Shown in pieces: positions 42,903 through 52,467 of a stretch of DNA of 64,000 nt. The stretch spans positions 82,191 through 146,190 of the forward strand of contig JAHECR010000002.1 of assembly GCA_024641655.1 (NCBI GenBank), written 5' to 3'. The notes under the pieces are model-generated. The model searched no databases. It was not told where the DNA came from and saw nothing but the letters and a program-made list of their open reading frames with translations. The stretch comes from Acidimicrobiaceae bacterium. GTDB taxonomy: Bacteria > Actinomycetota > Acidimicrobiia > Acidimicrobiales > UBA8592. The translations under genes were made by a program, and so were the position numbers. The number at the start of each line of letters is the position of its first letter. Positions within the stretch are counted from its first letter, which is position 1.

Positions 42903-43939
42903 GCGCCGACACCGAGACCACCGCACTCATCGACGAGACGGTCGACCGGCTGCTGGCGAGCGTCGTCGACCATGACACGATCGAGGCGGCCGAGGCCGCG
43001 CGCTGGTCCGCTCGCACCTGGGACCCGCTGGCCGAGGCCGGCTTCCCGTGGGTCGGCGTCCCCGAGCCGAGCGGTGGCTCCGGCGGATCGATCCTCGACA
43101 CCCTTGCGGTGCTCCGGCAGGTCGGCCGCCACGCTGCGCCGGTGCCAGTCGCCGAAACCGGGCTGCTGGGCGGGTGGCTGCTCTCGAGCGCCGGCATCGA
43201 GGTGCCGTCGGGGCCGATCACCGTCGCCCCCGACCCCATCACCGTCGACACGGGTCGCCTCAGGGGTGTGGCCACGGTCGCATGGGCGACCCGAGCCGAG
43301 CGGATCGCGGTGATCGCTCAGGGTGTCGGCAACGCGATCGTGGCCTCTCTCAGACCCGATCAGGTCGAGATCGTTCCGGGGGCGAACCTCGCCGGTGAAC
43401 CTCGCGACCAGGTCACCATCGACGTGGCCCTCGGCGACGTCGAGCACGCACCCGGATCCGACAGCGACGCGGCTGTGCTCCGGAACCGTGGGGCGCTGAG
43501 CCGGGTCGTGATGGCTGCCGGCGCGATGGAAGCCATGGGCCAGATGACCATCGACTACACCCATGCCCGCCATCAGTTCGGTCAGGCCGTCGCCCGCTTC
43601 CAGGCTGTCCAACAGCACCTCGTCACCGTGGCCCAGTGTTCGGTCCGGCTCTCCATGGCCGCAGACCTCGCGTGCGGGGCCATGGCCCGCGGCAGCGTCG
43701 GTGCCGAGATCGCCGTCGCGAAGGTGATCGCCGACGAAACCTCGGTGCTGGCGACCCGGGCCGCACACCAGGCACACGGGGCAATGGGGGTCACCCGCGA
43801 GTACCCCCTGCACCAGTTCTCGCGCCGCCTTTGGGCCTGGCGCCACGAGTACGGCAGCGGCGCCCAGTGGCGCCGACAGCTCGGCCGGGAGATCTTCGCC
43901 GCCGGTCCCGATCAGCTCTTCGCGCTGATCACGGGCTGA
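42899..43939 (+). CDS. Acyl-CoA dehydrogenase-like, second of a pair
   Basis: 346 residues, short for the family. The N-terminal and middle flavin motifs are weak; the C-terminal domain is clear: QMTIDYTHARHQFGQAVARFQAVQQHL and THAAHQAHGAMGV-like text (RAAHQAHGAMGVTREYPLHQ). Typical of the reduced subunit in two-gene ACADs. Translationally coupled to the preceding gene and followed after 13 bases by an acyl-CoA synthetase. Confidence 0.83.
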   Translation: MSADTETTALIDETVDRLLASVVDHDTIEAAEAARWSARTWDPLAEAGFPWVGVPEPSGGSGGSILDTLAVLRQVGRHAAPVPVAETGLLGGWLLSSAGIEVPSGPITVAPDPITVDTGRLRGVATVAWATRAERIAVIAQGVGNAIVASLRPDQVEIVPGANLAGEPRDQVTIDVALGDVEHAPGSDSDAAVLRNRGALSRVVMAAGAMEAMGQMTIDYTHARHQFGQAVARFQAVQQHLVTVAQCSVRLSMAADLACGAMARGSVGAEIAVAKVIADETSVLATRAAHQAHGAMGVTREYPLHQFSRRLWAWRHEYGSGAQWRRQLGREIFAAGPDQLFALITG

Positions 43940-43952
43940 AGGAGCGAACCCG

Positions 43953-46082
43953 ATGCCCGATCTCGAACCGCTGTTCCGCCCCCGCTCGGTCGTGCTCGTC
44001 GGAGCCTCCCCCGACACCGCGATCATCCGGGGTCGGATGGTGAAAGCCATGGCCCAGTGCGGCTTCTCCGGACCCGTCTCCTGCGTCAGCCGCAGCCACA
44101 CCGACATCGGCGGCTTTCCCACGTACGCAGAGATCGAAGCGCTGCCCGGGCCCGTGGACCTCGCCCTGATCACCGTTCCAGCGGCGTTCGTCTCCGAAGC
44201 CCTCGAGTCCTGCGGCCGCCTCGGCATACGCGCGGCGGTCATCATCAGCTCGGGCTTCGCAGAGGAGCGCAGCGCCGAGGGACTCGCCCGTCAGGCGGCA
44301 GTGAGTGCGGTGGCCCGGGCCCACGACATGGCGGTCATCGGCCCCAACGGGGAAGGCTTCCTGAACAGCGGGCTCCCCATTACCGCGACGTTCAGTCCCG
44401 CGGTGCTCAACAGCGATCTCGACCTGCTCCCAGCACAGTCGCGCAGTGGCGGCATCGCCGTGGTGTCCCACAGCGGCGGCATCGGATTCTCGATCTACAA
44501 CCGCGCCCGACCTGCCGAGCTCCGGTTCAGCTATGTGATCAGCATGGGCAACGAGGCCGGTATCGACAGCCTCGACGTGGTCGACTTCCTGATCGATGAC
44601 CCCGACACCGACGTGATCACGATGTTCATCGAGGGCCTCAAGCAGCCCGGCCGGCTCGCGTCCGTTGCCACCCGCGCCGCCGAGGCCGGCAAGCCGATCG
44701 TGGTCGCCAAGATGGGCCGGTCGGAGGCCGGCGCTGCAGCAGTGGCGTCGCACACCGCGTCGTTGGCGGGGTCGCACCGCACGTACCGTTCGGTGTTCGA
44801 CCGGTACGGCATCATCCACGCCGATGACCTCGACGAGCTCGTCGACCTGAGCGCCGCGTTCGCCTACTTCCGGACCTGCGTCCCGCGCGGTCGGCGAATG
44901 GCTGTGCTCACGCCGTCAGGCGGTGCGGGCATCTGGCTCGCCGACAGCTGCGCCGCCGCGGGACTCGAGGTGGGAGAGCTCGATGCAGCCACCCGGGCCG
45001 CCATCGACGAACACCTCCCGCCGTATGGAAGCAGCCGCAATCCCGTCGACCTCACCGCCCAGGCGCTCGATGCCCTGGGCTATGCCCGAACGATCGAGAT
45101 GCTGGCAGCGTCGCCTGAGGTCGACGGAGTCATGGTGGCGTGCTCGCTCATCAGCCCACGGCACATCGAAGCCGACGAGGCCCGCCTGCACGCGCTACGC
45201 GAGACCCTCCACAAGCCGGTCATCTTCTGCCCCTATACCCAGGCCCATCCGCGAGCGATCGAGATCCTCGCCGCAGCGGGGTTCCCGTGTTTCACCTCCG
45301 CTCCCAACGCGGCTCGCGCTGTGGCCGAGCTGGTCCGCTACGGCGAGTTCCGGGAACGCATCGCTGCGGGTCGACCGTCACCGGCAACGGCGCCGAGCGA
45401 AGCCATCCGGACCGATCTGCGCGCCGGCCCGTTCACCGAACACCGGTCGAAGGCCCTGCTGGCGGCCCATGGGGTGATCGCCGCGCCGGGCACACTCGTG
45501 CACTCGCCCGAAGAAGCGGCGGCGTACGTGACCACCAGCCCCGGCACCTACGCTTGCAAGATCCAGTCCTCCGCGATCGCACACAAGACCGAAGCAGGTG
45601 GAGTCGCGCTGGACGTCGCAACGGCCGAGGAGGCACGAGCGGCGTACGTCGCTCTGGTCGCCGCCGCACAGCGGTTCGCTCCCGGCACGTTGATCGAAGG
45701 CGTGCTGATCGAGCCGATGGCGCCGCGAGGGGTCGAGATGATCGTCGGGGTCACGACCGATCCGGAGTTCGGTCAGCTCCTGCTGGTGGGCACCGGGGGC
45801 GTCCTCGTCGAGGTGCTCGACGACGTTGCGCTGTCGCCGGTACCGGTGAACCGGAGCGAGGCCGAGCGGATGGTCGACTCGCTCGCAGGCGCCACGCTGC
45901 TCGCTGGCGCACGCGGCGCTCCACCTGCAGATCGGAACGCGCTCGTCTCCCTCATGGTCGCGGTCTCGACCTTCGCCGCAGCCGCCGGTGACGCCCTGTC
46001 CCAGCTCGACCTGAACCCGGTGATCGTCCACGCCGCCGGTGCCGGCCTGACGGTCGCCGATGCGCTCGTGATCGGCAGCTGA
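43953..46082 (+). CDS. NDP-forming acyl-CoA synthetase (single-chain acetyl-CoA synthetase family)
   Basis: 709 residues. CoA-binding domain first (RPRSVVLVGASPD), then a succinyl-CoA-synthetase-like region with phospho-histidine His267 in VASHTASLAGS, then a C-terminal ATP-grasp domain (FTEHRSKALLAAHGVIAAPG, IQSSAIAHKTEAGGVALDV, LLVGTGGVLVEVLDDV). It makes acyl-CoA with ADP or GDP release, or the reverse. Coupled in an operon with two acyl-CoA dehydrogenases, so it likely activates or recovers their acid. AAGGAGCG precedes the ATG. Confidence 0.9.
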   Translation: MPDLEPLFRPRSVVLVGASPDTAIIRGRMVKAMAQCGFSGPVSCVSRSHTDIGGFPTYAEIEALPGPVDLALITVPAAFVSEALESCGRLGIRAAVIISSGFAEERSAEGLARQAAVSAVARAHDMAVIGPNGEGFLNSGLPITATFSPAVLNSDLDLLPAQSRSGGIAVVSHSGGIGFSIYNRARPAELRFSYVISMGNEAGIDSLDVVDFLIDDPDTDVITMFIEGLKQPGRLASVATRAAEAGKPIVVAKMGRSEAGAAAVASHTASLAGSHRTYRSVFDRYGIIHADDLDELVDLSAAFAYFRTCVPRGRRMAVLTPSGGAGIWLADSCAAAGLEVGELDAATRAAIDEHLPPYGSSRNPVDLTAQALDALGYARTIEMLAASPEVDGVMVACSLISPRHIEADEARLHALRETLHKPVIFCPYTQAHPRAIEILAAAGFPCFTSAPNAARAVAELVRYGEFRERIAAGRPSPATAPSEAIRTDLRAGPFTEHRSKALLAAHGVIAAPGTLVHSPEEAAAYVTTSPGTYACKIQSSAIAHKTEAGGVALDVATAEEARAAYVALVAAAQRFAPGTLIEGVLIEPMAPRGVEMIVGVTTDPEFGQLLLVGTGGVLVEVLDDVALSPVPVNRSEAERMVDSLAGATLLAGARGAPPADRNALVSLMVAVSTFAAAAGDALSQLDLNPVIVHAAGAGLTVADALVIGS

Positions 46083-46090
46083 GGTTGGGG

Positions 46091-47350
46091 TCAGGCAGGT
46101 AGAACTGCTGCTGCGTCCCGCTCGGCCCACCAGGTCGAGACGATGGCGAGGCCCACGAAGACCACGAGGGCGAACGCGAACGGCGTCACGGTGTCGTCGA
46201 TCACCGTGTTCACGACCCCACCCAGCACCGACCCGCCGGCAATGCGGGCCGCGCCGGTGACCGAAGAGGCGGTGCCGGCGAGCTCACCCATGGGTTCCAG
46301 CGCCGCCGTGTTGAGGTTTGGCATGAGCAACATGAACAGACCCAGCATCAGGCCGAGCAACGGCATGAAGACCCAGAACTCCGGTTGGCCGTCCGATAGC
46401 AGCGTCAAGCCCAACAGCGTGACCGAAAGCACCAGGACCAAGCCGAGGGCGACGTGCACCAGCCGGGTGATCCCGATCCGGCCGACGATGCGGCCGTTGA
46501 CCAGCGCACCGGCTCCGAACAGCACCGCGACCGCCCCGAAGATGTAAGGGAACTGGTCCTCGCGGTCGAAGACCTCGCTGATGATCCGCTCCGAGCTCCC
46601 GATGTAGGAGATGAACACGCCCTGCAGGAACAGGGTCGTCAACGTGTAATAGGCCGTCGTCCGGTTGCGCGCGACGTAGCCGAAGCCGGCCACGACCGAC
46701 CGGAACTGGAGGGGACGCCGGTGCCGAGGATCGAGCGTTTCGGGCAGCCGCCGGCTCCACAGCACCACGAGGCCGGCCCAGATCACGCAGAACCAGAAGA
46801 TCGAGCGCCACGGCAGCACCGCGATGATGCCCGAGCCGATGGCCGGCGCGATCACCGGCACGAGAACGAACACCGCCATGATCTGCGACATGGCTTCGGC
46901 CATCCGGGTTCCCTCGAAGGCGTCACGAACGATGGCCGTGGCGATCACTCGAGCGCCGGCAGCCCCGACGCCCCACAGGAAACGGAACAGCAACAACCAG
47001 ACCAACCCGGGCGCCAGTGCCGAGCCGACCGCACCCGCGACGTAGACCGCGATCCCGACATACAGGATCGGCTTTCGGCCGAACCGGTCCGCCAGTGGCC
47101 CCCAGACAAGCTGCGACACGGCCAACCCGAAGAAGAACACGGTGATGACCTGCGACACCTGGTTCGACTGGTCGCTGATCCCGAACGAGGCCCGGATCTC
47201 GTCGAAGGCCGGCAACAAGAGGTCGATGGCAAGCGCAGTGAGCGCCATGATGGCCGACAGCATGGTCATCAGCTCGCGGTCGCTGATGCGCCGCAGCGGC
47301 GGAGCGCCGTGCTCGCTGCGGCCCGCTTGGGCGCGTTCGGATAACGTCAC
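46091..47350 (-). CDS. MFS multidrug efflux transporter (Bcr/CflA type)
   Basis: 419 residues, about 12 membrane helices. GPLADRFGRKPILYVGIAVY is the MFS loop 2-3 signature; LPETLDPRHRRPLQF is the central loop. AIMALTALAIDLLLPAFDEI at the first helix is typical of drug-resistance Bcr/CflA proteins. The GTG at 47350 is preferred because TATGGT lies exactly 7 bases upstream; an ATG at 47362 is 12 bases longer but has no ribosome site. Converges with the acyl-CoA synthetase (8-base gap). Confidence 0.88.
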   Translation of the reverse strand: MTLSERAQAGRSEHGAPPLRRISDRELMTMLSAIMALTALAIDLLLPAFDEIRASFGISDQSNQVSQVITVFFFGLAVSQLVWGPLADRFGRKPILYVGIAVYVAGAVGSALAPGLVWLLLFRFLWGVGAAGARVIATAIVRDAFEGTRMAEAMSQIMAVFVLVPVIAPAIGSGIIAVLPWRSIFWFCVIWAGLVVLWSRRLPETLDPRHRRPLQFRSVVAGFGYVARNRTTAYYTLTTLFLQGVFISYIGSSERIISEVFDREDQFPYIFGAVAVLFGAGALVNGRIVGRIGITRLVHVALGLVLVLSVTLLGLTLLSDGQPEFWVFMPLLGLMLGLFMLLMPNLNTAALEPMGELAGTASSVTGAARIAGGSVLGGVVNTVIDDTVTPFAFALVVFVGLAIVSTWWAERDAAAVLPA

Positions 47351-47357
47351 GGCCCGC

Positions 47358-47363
47358 ACCATA
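47358..47363 (-). promoter_or_regulatory. Leaderless -10 hexamer TATGGT
   Basis: TATGGT on the minus strand ends 7 bases before the GTG at 47350 and decides the start of the MFS gene. Confidence 0.4.
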
Positions 47364-47454
47364 ACGGCGCCGGGCCGCGTCCGTTGGCCTGGCGCGTGCA
47401 CCGACACGAGGTGCGGGAATCGCCACGACGAGCTCGGCGGCCCGGAGCCACTCC

Positions 47455-48675
47455 TCAGCCGCGGTCGGCGATGCGCTCGAAGACGGCGCTGATGCCCTGG
47501 CCGCCGCCGATGCACATCGTCTCGAGGCCATAGCGAGCCTCGCGCCGGTCCATCTCGCGAAGCATGGTGGCGAGGATCCGCCCGCCGGTGGCGCCCACGG
47601 GGTGGCCGAGTGAGATGCCCGAGCCGTTCACGTTGATCCGATCGAAGTCGCCCTCGACCAGGCTCCAGGCGCGCGTGCACGCGAGCACCTGCGCGGCGAA
47701 GGCCTCGTTGAGCTCGATCAGATCCAGATCGGCGAGCTCGAGCCCTGCTCGGGCAAGCGCTTTCGCCGTCGCCGGTACGGGTCCGATACCCATCGTCGCA
47801 GGTGCGACACCTGCGGACCCCCAGGAGACCAGTCGAGCGAAGGTCTTGAGCCCCAACCGCTCCGCGTTCTCCCTGGTGGTGACCAGGCATGCCGACGCGC
47901 CGTCGTTCTGCCCCGAGGCGTTGCCGGCGGTCACGGTCGCGTCGGGGTCCTGTCGCCCCATCACCGGACGGAGCCGACCCAACCGCTCCATGGACGTGTC
48001 CGCCCGTGGGTGCTCGTCGGTGTCGACGAGCACCTCTCCGACGGGCACCGGCACGATCTCCTCGGCCAGGCGTCCTTCCTCACGGGCGGCAACGGCACGT
48101 TGGTGCGACGCAAGGGCGAGACGGTCCTGTTCCTCGCGGGAAATGCCGTATTCGCGCCTGAGATTCTCGGCCGTCTCGATCATGCCGCCGGCCACCGGGT
48201 ACCGCTCACCACCGGCCGTCACGCGGGCGCGGGTGAGCCGGTCGTGCAGGTGCACCCCTTCGCCTCCGACGCCGTAGCGCATGTTCATCGAGTAGAACTC
48301 GACCTGGCTCATGCTCTCGACCCCGCCGGCGACGACGAGGTCGCTGGCTCCGGTCTGCACCTGCATCGCGGCGTACACGATCGCCTGCAGGCCCGAACCG
48401 CACCGTCGATCGAGCTGCATCCCGGGTACCTCGATCGGGAAGCCCGCGTCGAGGGCCGCTACCCGACCCATCGCCGGCGCCTCGCCGTTCGGGTAGCACT
48501 GTCCGAACAACACGTCGTCGACCTCGCCGGGGTCGATTCCCGTGCGTGCGACCAGTGCCTCGAGGACCGTCGATGCCAGCTTCACCGCGGGCACGTCGCG
48601 GAACATACCGCCCGAGCGACCCACCGCGGTTCGCAGCGGCTCGCAGATGACCGCGTCTCGTCCGAAGGTACTCAT
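47455..48675 (-). CDS. Acetyl-CoA C-acyltransferase (thiolase)
   Basis: 406 residues. Acyl-carrying Cys92 in DRRCGSGLQAI, GGVESMSQVEFYSMN, NEAFAAQVLA, catalytic histidine in NGSGISLGHPVGATGGR and second cysteine in MCIGGGQGISAVFER. Cleaves 3-oxoacyl-CoA or condenses acetyl-CoA. Last of three minus-strand genes (lipocalin-like, SDR, thiolase). GGGAGAC precedes the ATG at 48675. Confidence 0.94.
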   Translation of the reverse strand: MSTFGRDAVICEPLRTAVGRSGGMFRDVPAVKLASTVLEALVARTGIDPGEVDDVLFGQCYPNGEAPAMGRVAALDAGFPIEVPGMQLDRRCGSGLQAIVYAAMQVQTGASDLVVAGGVESMSQVEFYSMNMRYGVGGEGVHLHDRLTRARVTAGGERYPVAGGMIETAENLRREYGISREEQDRLALASHQRAVAAREEGRLAEEIVPVPVGEVLVDTDEHPRADTSMERLGRLRPVMGRQDPDATVTAGNASGQNDGASACLVTTRENAERLGLKTFARLVSWGSAGVAPATMGIGPVPATAKALARAGLELADLDLIELNEAFAAQVLACTRAWSLVEGDFDRINVNGSGISLGHPVGATGGRILATMLREMDRREARYGLETMCIGGGQGISAVFERIADRG

Positions 48676-48724
48676 GTCGCGCTGTCTCCCAGGAAAGAAG
48701 TGTCGGAACCGGCCAGGCAGGACA

Positions 48725-49462
48725 TCACATGCCCCGCCCGCCGGTGATCTCGATGACCGCGCCGGTGACATAGCTCGCCATGTCCGACGCGAGGAACAGG
48801 ACGACCTTGGCGACGTCGTCGGGTTGACCGATCCGACCCAACGGGATGTCCGCGAGCCGCGCCTCGATCACCTCGGGGCGCATCCCCCCGATCAGCGCCG
48901 TCTCGATCAGGCCGGGCTGGACCGCATTGACACGCACACCGTGGCGGCCGAGCTCTTTGGCCGCGGCTTTGGTGAGGCCGACCATGCCGGCCTTCGCCGC
49001 GCTGTAGTTCGTCTGCCCGGGATTGCCCACCTTGCCCGACAACGAGGAAATGTTGACGATCGATCCCGACTTCTGCTCACGCATGACGTCGGCCGCAGCG
49101 CGGGTACAGAGCCACGCGCCGACGAGGTGGACGTCAAGGACCGCCCGGAAATCCTCCAGGGTGAGGTTCCGTAGCGTGGCGTCGCGGACGAAGCCGGCGT
49201 TGTTCACCATCACGTCGAGCGACCCGAACGCCCCTGTGGCCTGGCCGACCATCGCTGCGACCTCGTCCTCGGAGGTGACATCGCAGCGGATGCCGATCGC
49301 CGCGGGCAACGTCGCCGCGGCAGCGACCGCCGCGTCACCGTCGATGTCGGCGAGCACCACGCCGGCGCCTGCGCGGGAGAACGCCTGGGCGATAGCGAGG
49401 CCGATACCTTGTGCGGCCCCGGTCACGACCGCGGTCCGGCCCTGGAGGAGCGGCTCGCTCAC
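48725..49462 (-). CDS. Short-chain dehydrogenase/3-oxoacyl reductase (FabG-like)
   Basis: 245 residues. TGAAQGIG, NNAG (87-90), NISSLSGKVG, Tyr153/Lys157 in YSAAKAGMVGLTKAAAKEL, and the C-terminal SYVTGAVIEITGG, all typical of FabG-like enzymes. With the downstream thiolase it probably handles 3-hydroxy/3-oxoacyl intermediates. The GTG start overlaps the preceding gene (GTGA). Confidence 0.92.
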   Translation of the reverse strand: MSEPLLQGRTAVVTGAAQGIGLAIAQAFSRAGAGVVLADIDGDAAVAAAATLPAAIGIRCDVTSEDEVAAMVGQATGAFGSLDVMVNNAGFVRDATLRNLTLEDFRAVLDVHLVGAWLCTRAAADVMREQKSGSIVNISSLSGKVGNPGQTNYSAAKAGMVGLTKAAAKELGRHGVRVNAVQPGLIETALIGGMRPEVIEARLADIPLGRIGQPDDVAKVVLFLASDMASYVTGAVIEITGGRGM

Positions 49463-50490
49463 GACAGCGTCTGCGCGCCACCGGCGGCGACAGCCTCGAG
49501 CCATCCGGGCGGAGCGTAGCTCTGGTCTTCGCCCCAGCCGCTGCGTCCTCCGGACCACGTGAAGTGGAACAGACCCGTGCCACTCGGACCGGTCGTTCCG
49601 TGCCGGCTCACGAGCGTGCCGTCGGCGACGAGCTCGCGGCCGAGCGCGTCGACGGCCTCGAGATGGATCGTGTCGATGAACTTGGTGCCGGCGGCGAGCG
49701 TGGTTCTGCGACGCCCCTCCACGAGCGGCGAGTACTCGCCGTCGCGCAGGAGATAGCCGGTGTCGAGGTCGTCGGTGGCCGTGACCAGGTCCTCGCGAAG
49801 CCAGGGGTCGGTGAAGGCGACGAAACCCTCGCCGGCGTCCTGGGTGGCGAAGCAGTACCCGACCGAATGGGGGAAGCTCGCCCGCGGCGGCTTGTTCAAC
49901 CGGGGCAGCGTGCCCGCCGGCAGCTTCTTGTCCTGTGGCGTCGGCCCCGCCGGGCGCGGCCCCCACGAACGGTCGCGCACCGAGAAACAGTCGACTGGAA
50001 TCTCCTCGCCGAACAACACGATCGTTCCGGTGACGTGCATCGGCTGGTCGAAGTGGCGGGTCGCCCAGAACGGCCATGCGCCGACGGGATGAGAGTGCGC
50101 GGGGATGATGCCTTCGTGCACGAGGTCGCACTCGAACTGGCCGGGGTCGGAGTAGGTGGTGCGGTACTTCATCAGCGGCTCGAGCATCTTGACGCTCACC
50201 CCGTTCGGGAACGTCACGTCACGCAGATCGCCACGGTCGGGGAAGGGAAGCCCTCGGTGGTGCTTCTCGTACAACGCCCCGGCATCGGAGTCGTCCCAGA
50301 TCCACGCGCCGCCATTGATCGTCTGCTGCACACCGAGACTCTGGGTGTAGAGCCACGCCCCGAGCTTGCGTTCGGGCACGTTGAACGACCACCAGTTGGT
50401 CTCGGTCTCCCACCAGTGCTGGGAGAACTCGTGCCAGTTGTCGTCCTCGGGCGTCAGGACGGGCTGCACCAGCCCGGAGTGGTCGGTCAT
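49459..50490 (-). CDS. AttH/CrtC lipocalin-like protein (DUF7064/7065-like), function unknown
   Basis: 343 residues. Tryptophan-rich N-terminus (HWWETETNWWSFNVPERKLG) and FSVRDRSWGPRPAG, a text found in actinobacterial two-barrel lipocalin-like proteins related to carotenoid hydratase and AttH (recognised by style, not by search). No signal peptide. First gene of an operon with an SDR and a thiolase, so a role in lipid or terpenoid breakdown is suggested by context only. AAGGAGAG precedes the ATG. Confidence 0.7.
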   Translation of the reverse strand: MTDHSGLVQPVLTPEDDNWHEFSQHWWETETNWWSFNVPERKLGAWLYTQSLGVQQTINGGAWIWDDSDAGALYEKHHRGLPFPDRGDLRDVTFPNGVSVKMLEPLMKYRTTYSDPGQFECDLVHEGIIPAHSHPVGAWPFWATRHFDQPMHVTGTIVLFGEEIPVDCFSVRDRSWGPRPAGPTPQDKKLPAGTLPRLNKPPRASFPHSVGYCFATQDAGEGFVAFTDPWLREDLVTATDDLDTGYLLRDGEYSPLVEGRRRTTLAAGTKFIDTIHLEAVDALGRELVADGTLVSRHGTTGPSGTGLFHFTWSGGRSGWGEDQSYAPPGWLEAVAAGGAQTLS

Positions 50491-50668
50491 CTCGGTTCGC
50501 TCTCCTTGCGTGGCGGCGTTGGATCGGTCCGCAACCCGGCTCACCGTACACATCGACGAAGCTGCATGCCTGCCGGCGCCGGGGTGCGGGGCGGGGCCCC
50601 GGGGTGCGCACGCTCGGCGCGGTTCGGGCCAGCGAATGCCGACTCGCGCCGGGCCGGGGGCCGCCCGG

Positions 50669-50674
50669 TAGCCT
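50669..50674 (+). promoter_or_regulatory. Leaderless -10 hexamer TAGCCT
   Basis: TAGCCT ends exactly 7 bases before the ATG at 50682; no ribosome-binding site is present. Confidence 0.4.
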
Positions 50675-50681
50675 CGCCGCC

Positions 50682-51197
50682 ATGGAGACCTGGGATGCAT
50701 TCCGATCACGACGCGCGGTCCGCCAGTTCGCGCCGGAGCCGATTACCGATGATGCCCTGAACCGAATCCTCGAGGCCGGCCGCCTGTCGCCGTCGGGATC
50801 GAACCGTCAGCAGTGGGACTTCGTGGCCTGTCGCGAGCGCGACACGCTCGCGAAGCTCGCCGCGACCTACGAGGCCGCACGCTGGGTCGCGGATGCACCC
50901 GTGGTGGTGGTGTTCGTGTCCCCGCGCGCCGAGCAGCGGGTGATGCGGGAATACATCCAGTTCGACCATGGGCAGGCAGCGATGGCCATGATGCTGATCG
51001 CCGCCGATCTGGGTATCGGCAGCGCTCACGCGGGGGCGATGAACCAGACCGCGTTTCGCGAGATCCTCGGCCTTCCCGACGACCGCTTCTGTCGGATCAT
51101 GCTCGGATTCGGCTTTCCCGCGGACCGGCCGCTCGGTCCGATCGCGAACTACAACCGTCGCGCCTTCGACGACGTCGTCCACCTCGAGCGTTGGTAG
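50682..51197 (+). CDS. Nitroreductase family protein, short form
   Basis: 171 residues. FRSRRAVRQFAPEPITDDAL and AGRLSPSGSNRQQWDFVAC at the FMN site, then AMAMMLIAADLGIGSAHAGA and LGFGFPADRPLGP. Small homodimeric FMN enzyme type. Leaderless-type start. Divergent from the lipocalin-like operon and convergent with the CoA-transferase at 51238. Confidence 0.87.
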   Translation: METWDAFRSRRAVRQFAPEPITDDALNRILEAGRLSPSGSNRQQWDFVACRERDTLAKLAATYEAARWVADAPVVVVFVSPRAEQRVMREYIQFDHGQAAMAMMLIAADLGIGSAHAGAMNQTAFREILGLPDDRFCRIMLGFGFPADRPLGPIANYNRRAFDDVVHLERW

Positions 51198-51222
51198 CCG
51201 CCGGTCACGGTGCCGGCGGCTA
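51195..51222. terminator. Perfect 10-bp hairpin between convergent genes
   Basis: TAGCCGCCGG (51195-51204, including the nitroreductase stop) and CCGGCGGCTA (51213-51222) pair perfectly around TCACGGTG. It sits in a 40-base convergent gap, so a bidirectional terminator is likely. Confidence 0.6.
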
Positions 51223-51237
51223 CGACGGCGCGAGGGC

Positions 51238-52467
51238 TCAGGTGCACGCGCCGGCGATCTTGAGCTCGATGATCTCCTCTTCGGTCTTCCCGAGCTCACG
51301 CAGGATGTCGTCGGTGTGCTCCGCGAACTGCGGCGCGCGTGTCAGGGTCGGAGCGGTCTCGTCGAACTGCACCGGATTGGCGATCAGCTTGCGCTGGTTC
51401 CCCTCGAGATCCTCCACCGGCACGATGTAGCCGTTCGCCTCCATCTGGGGATCGTTCACGATCTCCAGCGGATTCTGGATGGCCGCCCACTGTCCTTCCA
51501 TTGTCTTGAGATGCTCGAGCCAGTAGGCGAACGGCTTCGCCGCGATGGCGTCCGCGACGTGACGACCAGCCTCCAAGGCGTTCGCCATCAAGGCCTCGGC
51601 GGTGGCGAAGCGCTCGTCTTCGAGCAGATGCTCCAGCTCGAGGTGCTTGCAGACGTCGGCGAAGTACCGGCCCGGCTGCAACATGGTGAAGTTGATCCAG
51701 CGATTGTCGGAGGTCCGGAAGTTGCCGATCGTCGGATTCACGGCGAGGTTCGCCGGTGAGTCCAACGGCTGCGGTTCCATGAACTCGTCGGTCAACATGG
51801 TGTTGCCCAGCGTGAGCGCGAAGGCCCACGCACCGACGCTCATCAACGACACGTCGACGACCGACGGTTCACCGGTGCGGTCGCGGGCGAACAACGCAGC
51901 CGAGATGCCGCCGGCGATGGTCATGCCGCCCATGGAATCCCCGTAGGCCCCTGCGGGCTGACTGATCACTCGTGGGCTGTCGGAGGGCGTCGCCGCGTGG
52001 GCGCTACCCATCCGGCACCAGAACGTCGACCCGTCGTATCCACCTTTCTCCGCGTCAGGGCCTCGCTGACCGTGGCCGCTCCCGCGCACGTAGATGATGT
52101 TGGGATTCGCCGCGCGAATGTCCTCGACCTCGAGCCGGAGACGCCTACGCGCCGCGGGCAAGAAGTTGATGAGGAACACGTCGGCGTCCTTCACCAGCTC
52201 CATCAACACCGCATGGCCTTCGGGGGTCTCCAGCGCCAGGCCGATGCTGCGCTTGCCGCGATTGGGGTGCTCCATCAAGGGCTGGAACGAACCGGCCGCA
52301 GCCCCACCGGCGCCGAGACGAAGGCCGCGCTGCGCGTCACCGGTGACGGCGTGTTCCACTTTGATGACATCAGCACCCCAGTCCGAGAGCACCGCACCTG
52401 CGGCCGGAGTGAAGGTGAACTGGGCCACCTCCACCATCTTCACACCCTGCATCGGCTTCATTACCAC
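51238..52467 (-). CDS. CaiB/BaiF-type CoA-transferase, stand-alone
   Basis: 409 residues. MQGVKMVEVAQFTFTPAAG and DWGADVIKVEHAVTGD at the N-terminus. AYGDSMGGMTIAGGISAALF keeps the catalytic aspartate, consistent with a stand-alone homodimer, unlike the two split pairs in this window. The GTG at 52467 has AGGAGAG upstream; an ATG at 52461 is possible. Last gene of the putative catabolic cluster 59669-51238. Confidence 0.9.
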   Translation of the reverse strand: MVMKPMQGVKMVEVAQFTFTPAAGAVLSDWGADVIKVEHAVTGDAQRGLRLGAGGAAAGSFQPLMEHPNRGKRSIGLALETPEGHAVLMELVKDADVFLINFLPAARRRLRLEVEDIRAANPNIIYVRGSGHGQRGPDAEKGGYDGSTFWCRMGSAHAATPSDSPRVISQPAGAYGDSMGGMTIAGGISAALFARDRTGEPSVVDVSLMSVGAWAFALTLGNTMLTDEFMEPQPLDSPANLAVNPTIGNFRTSDNRWINFTMLQPGRYFADVCKHLELEHLLEDERFATAEALMANALEAGRHVADAIAAKPFAYWLEHLKTMEGQWAAIQNPLEIVNDPQMEANGYIVPVEDLEGNQRKLIANPVQFDETAPTLTRAPQFAEHTDDILRELGKTEEEIIELKIAGACT

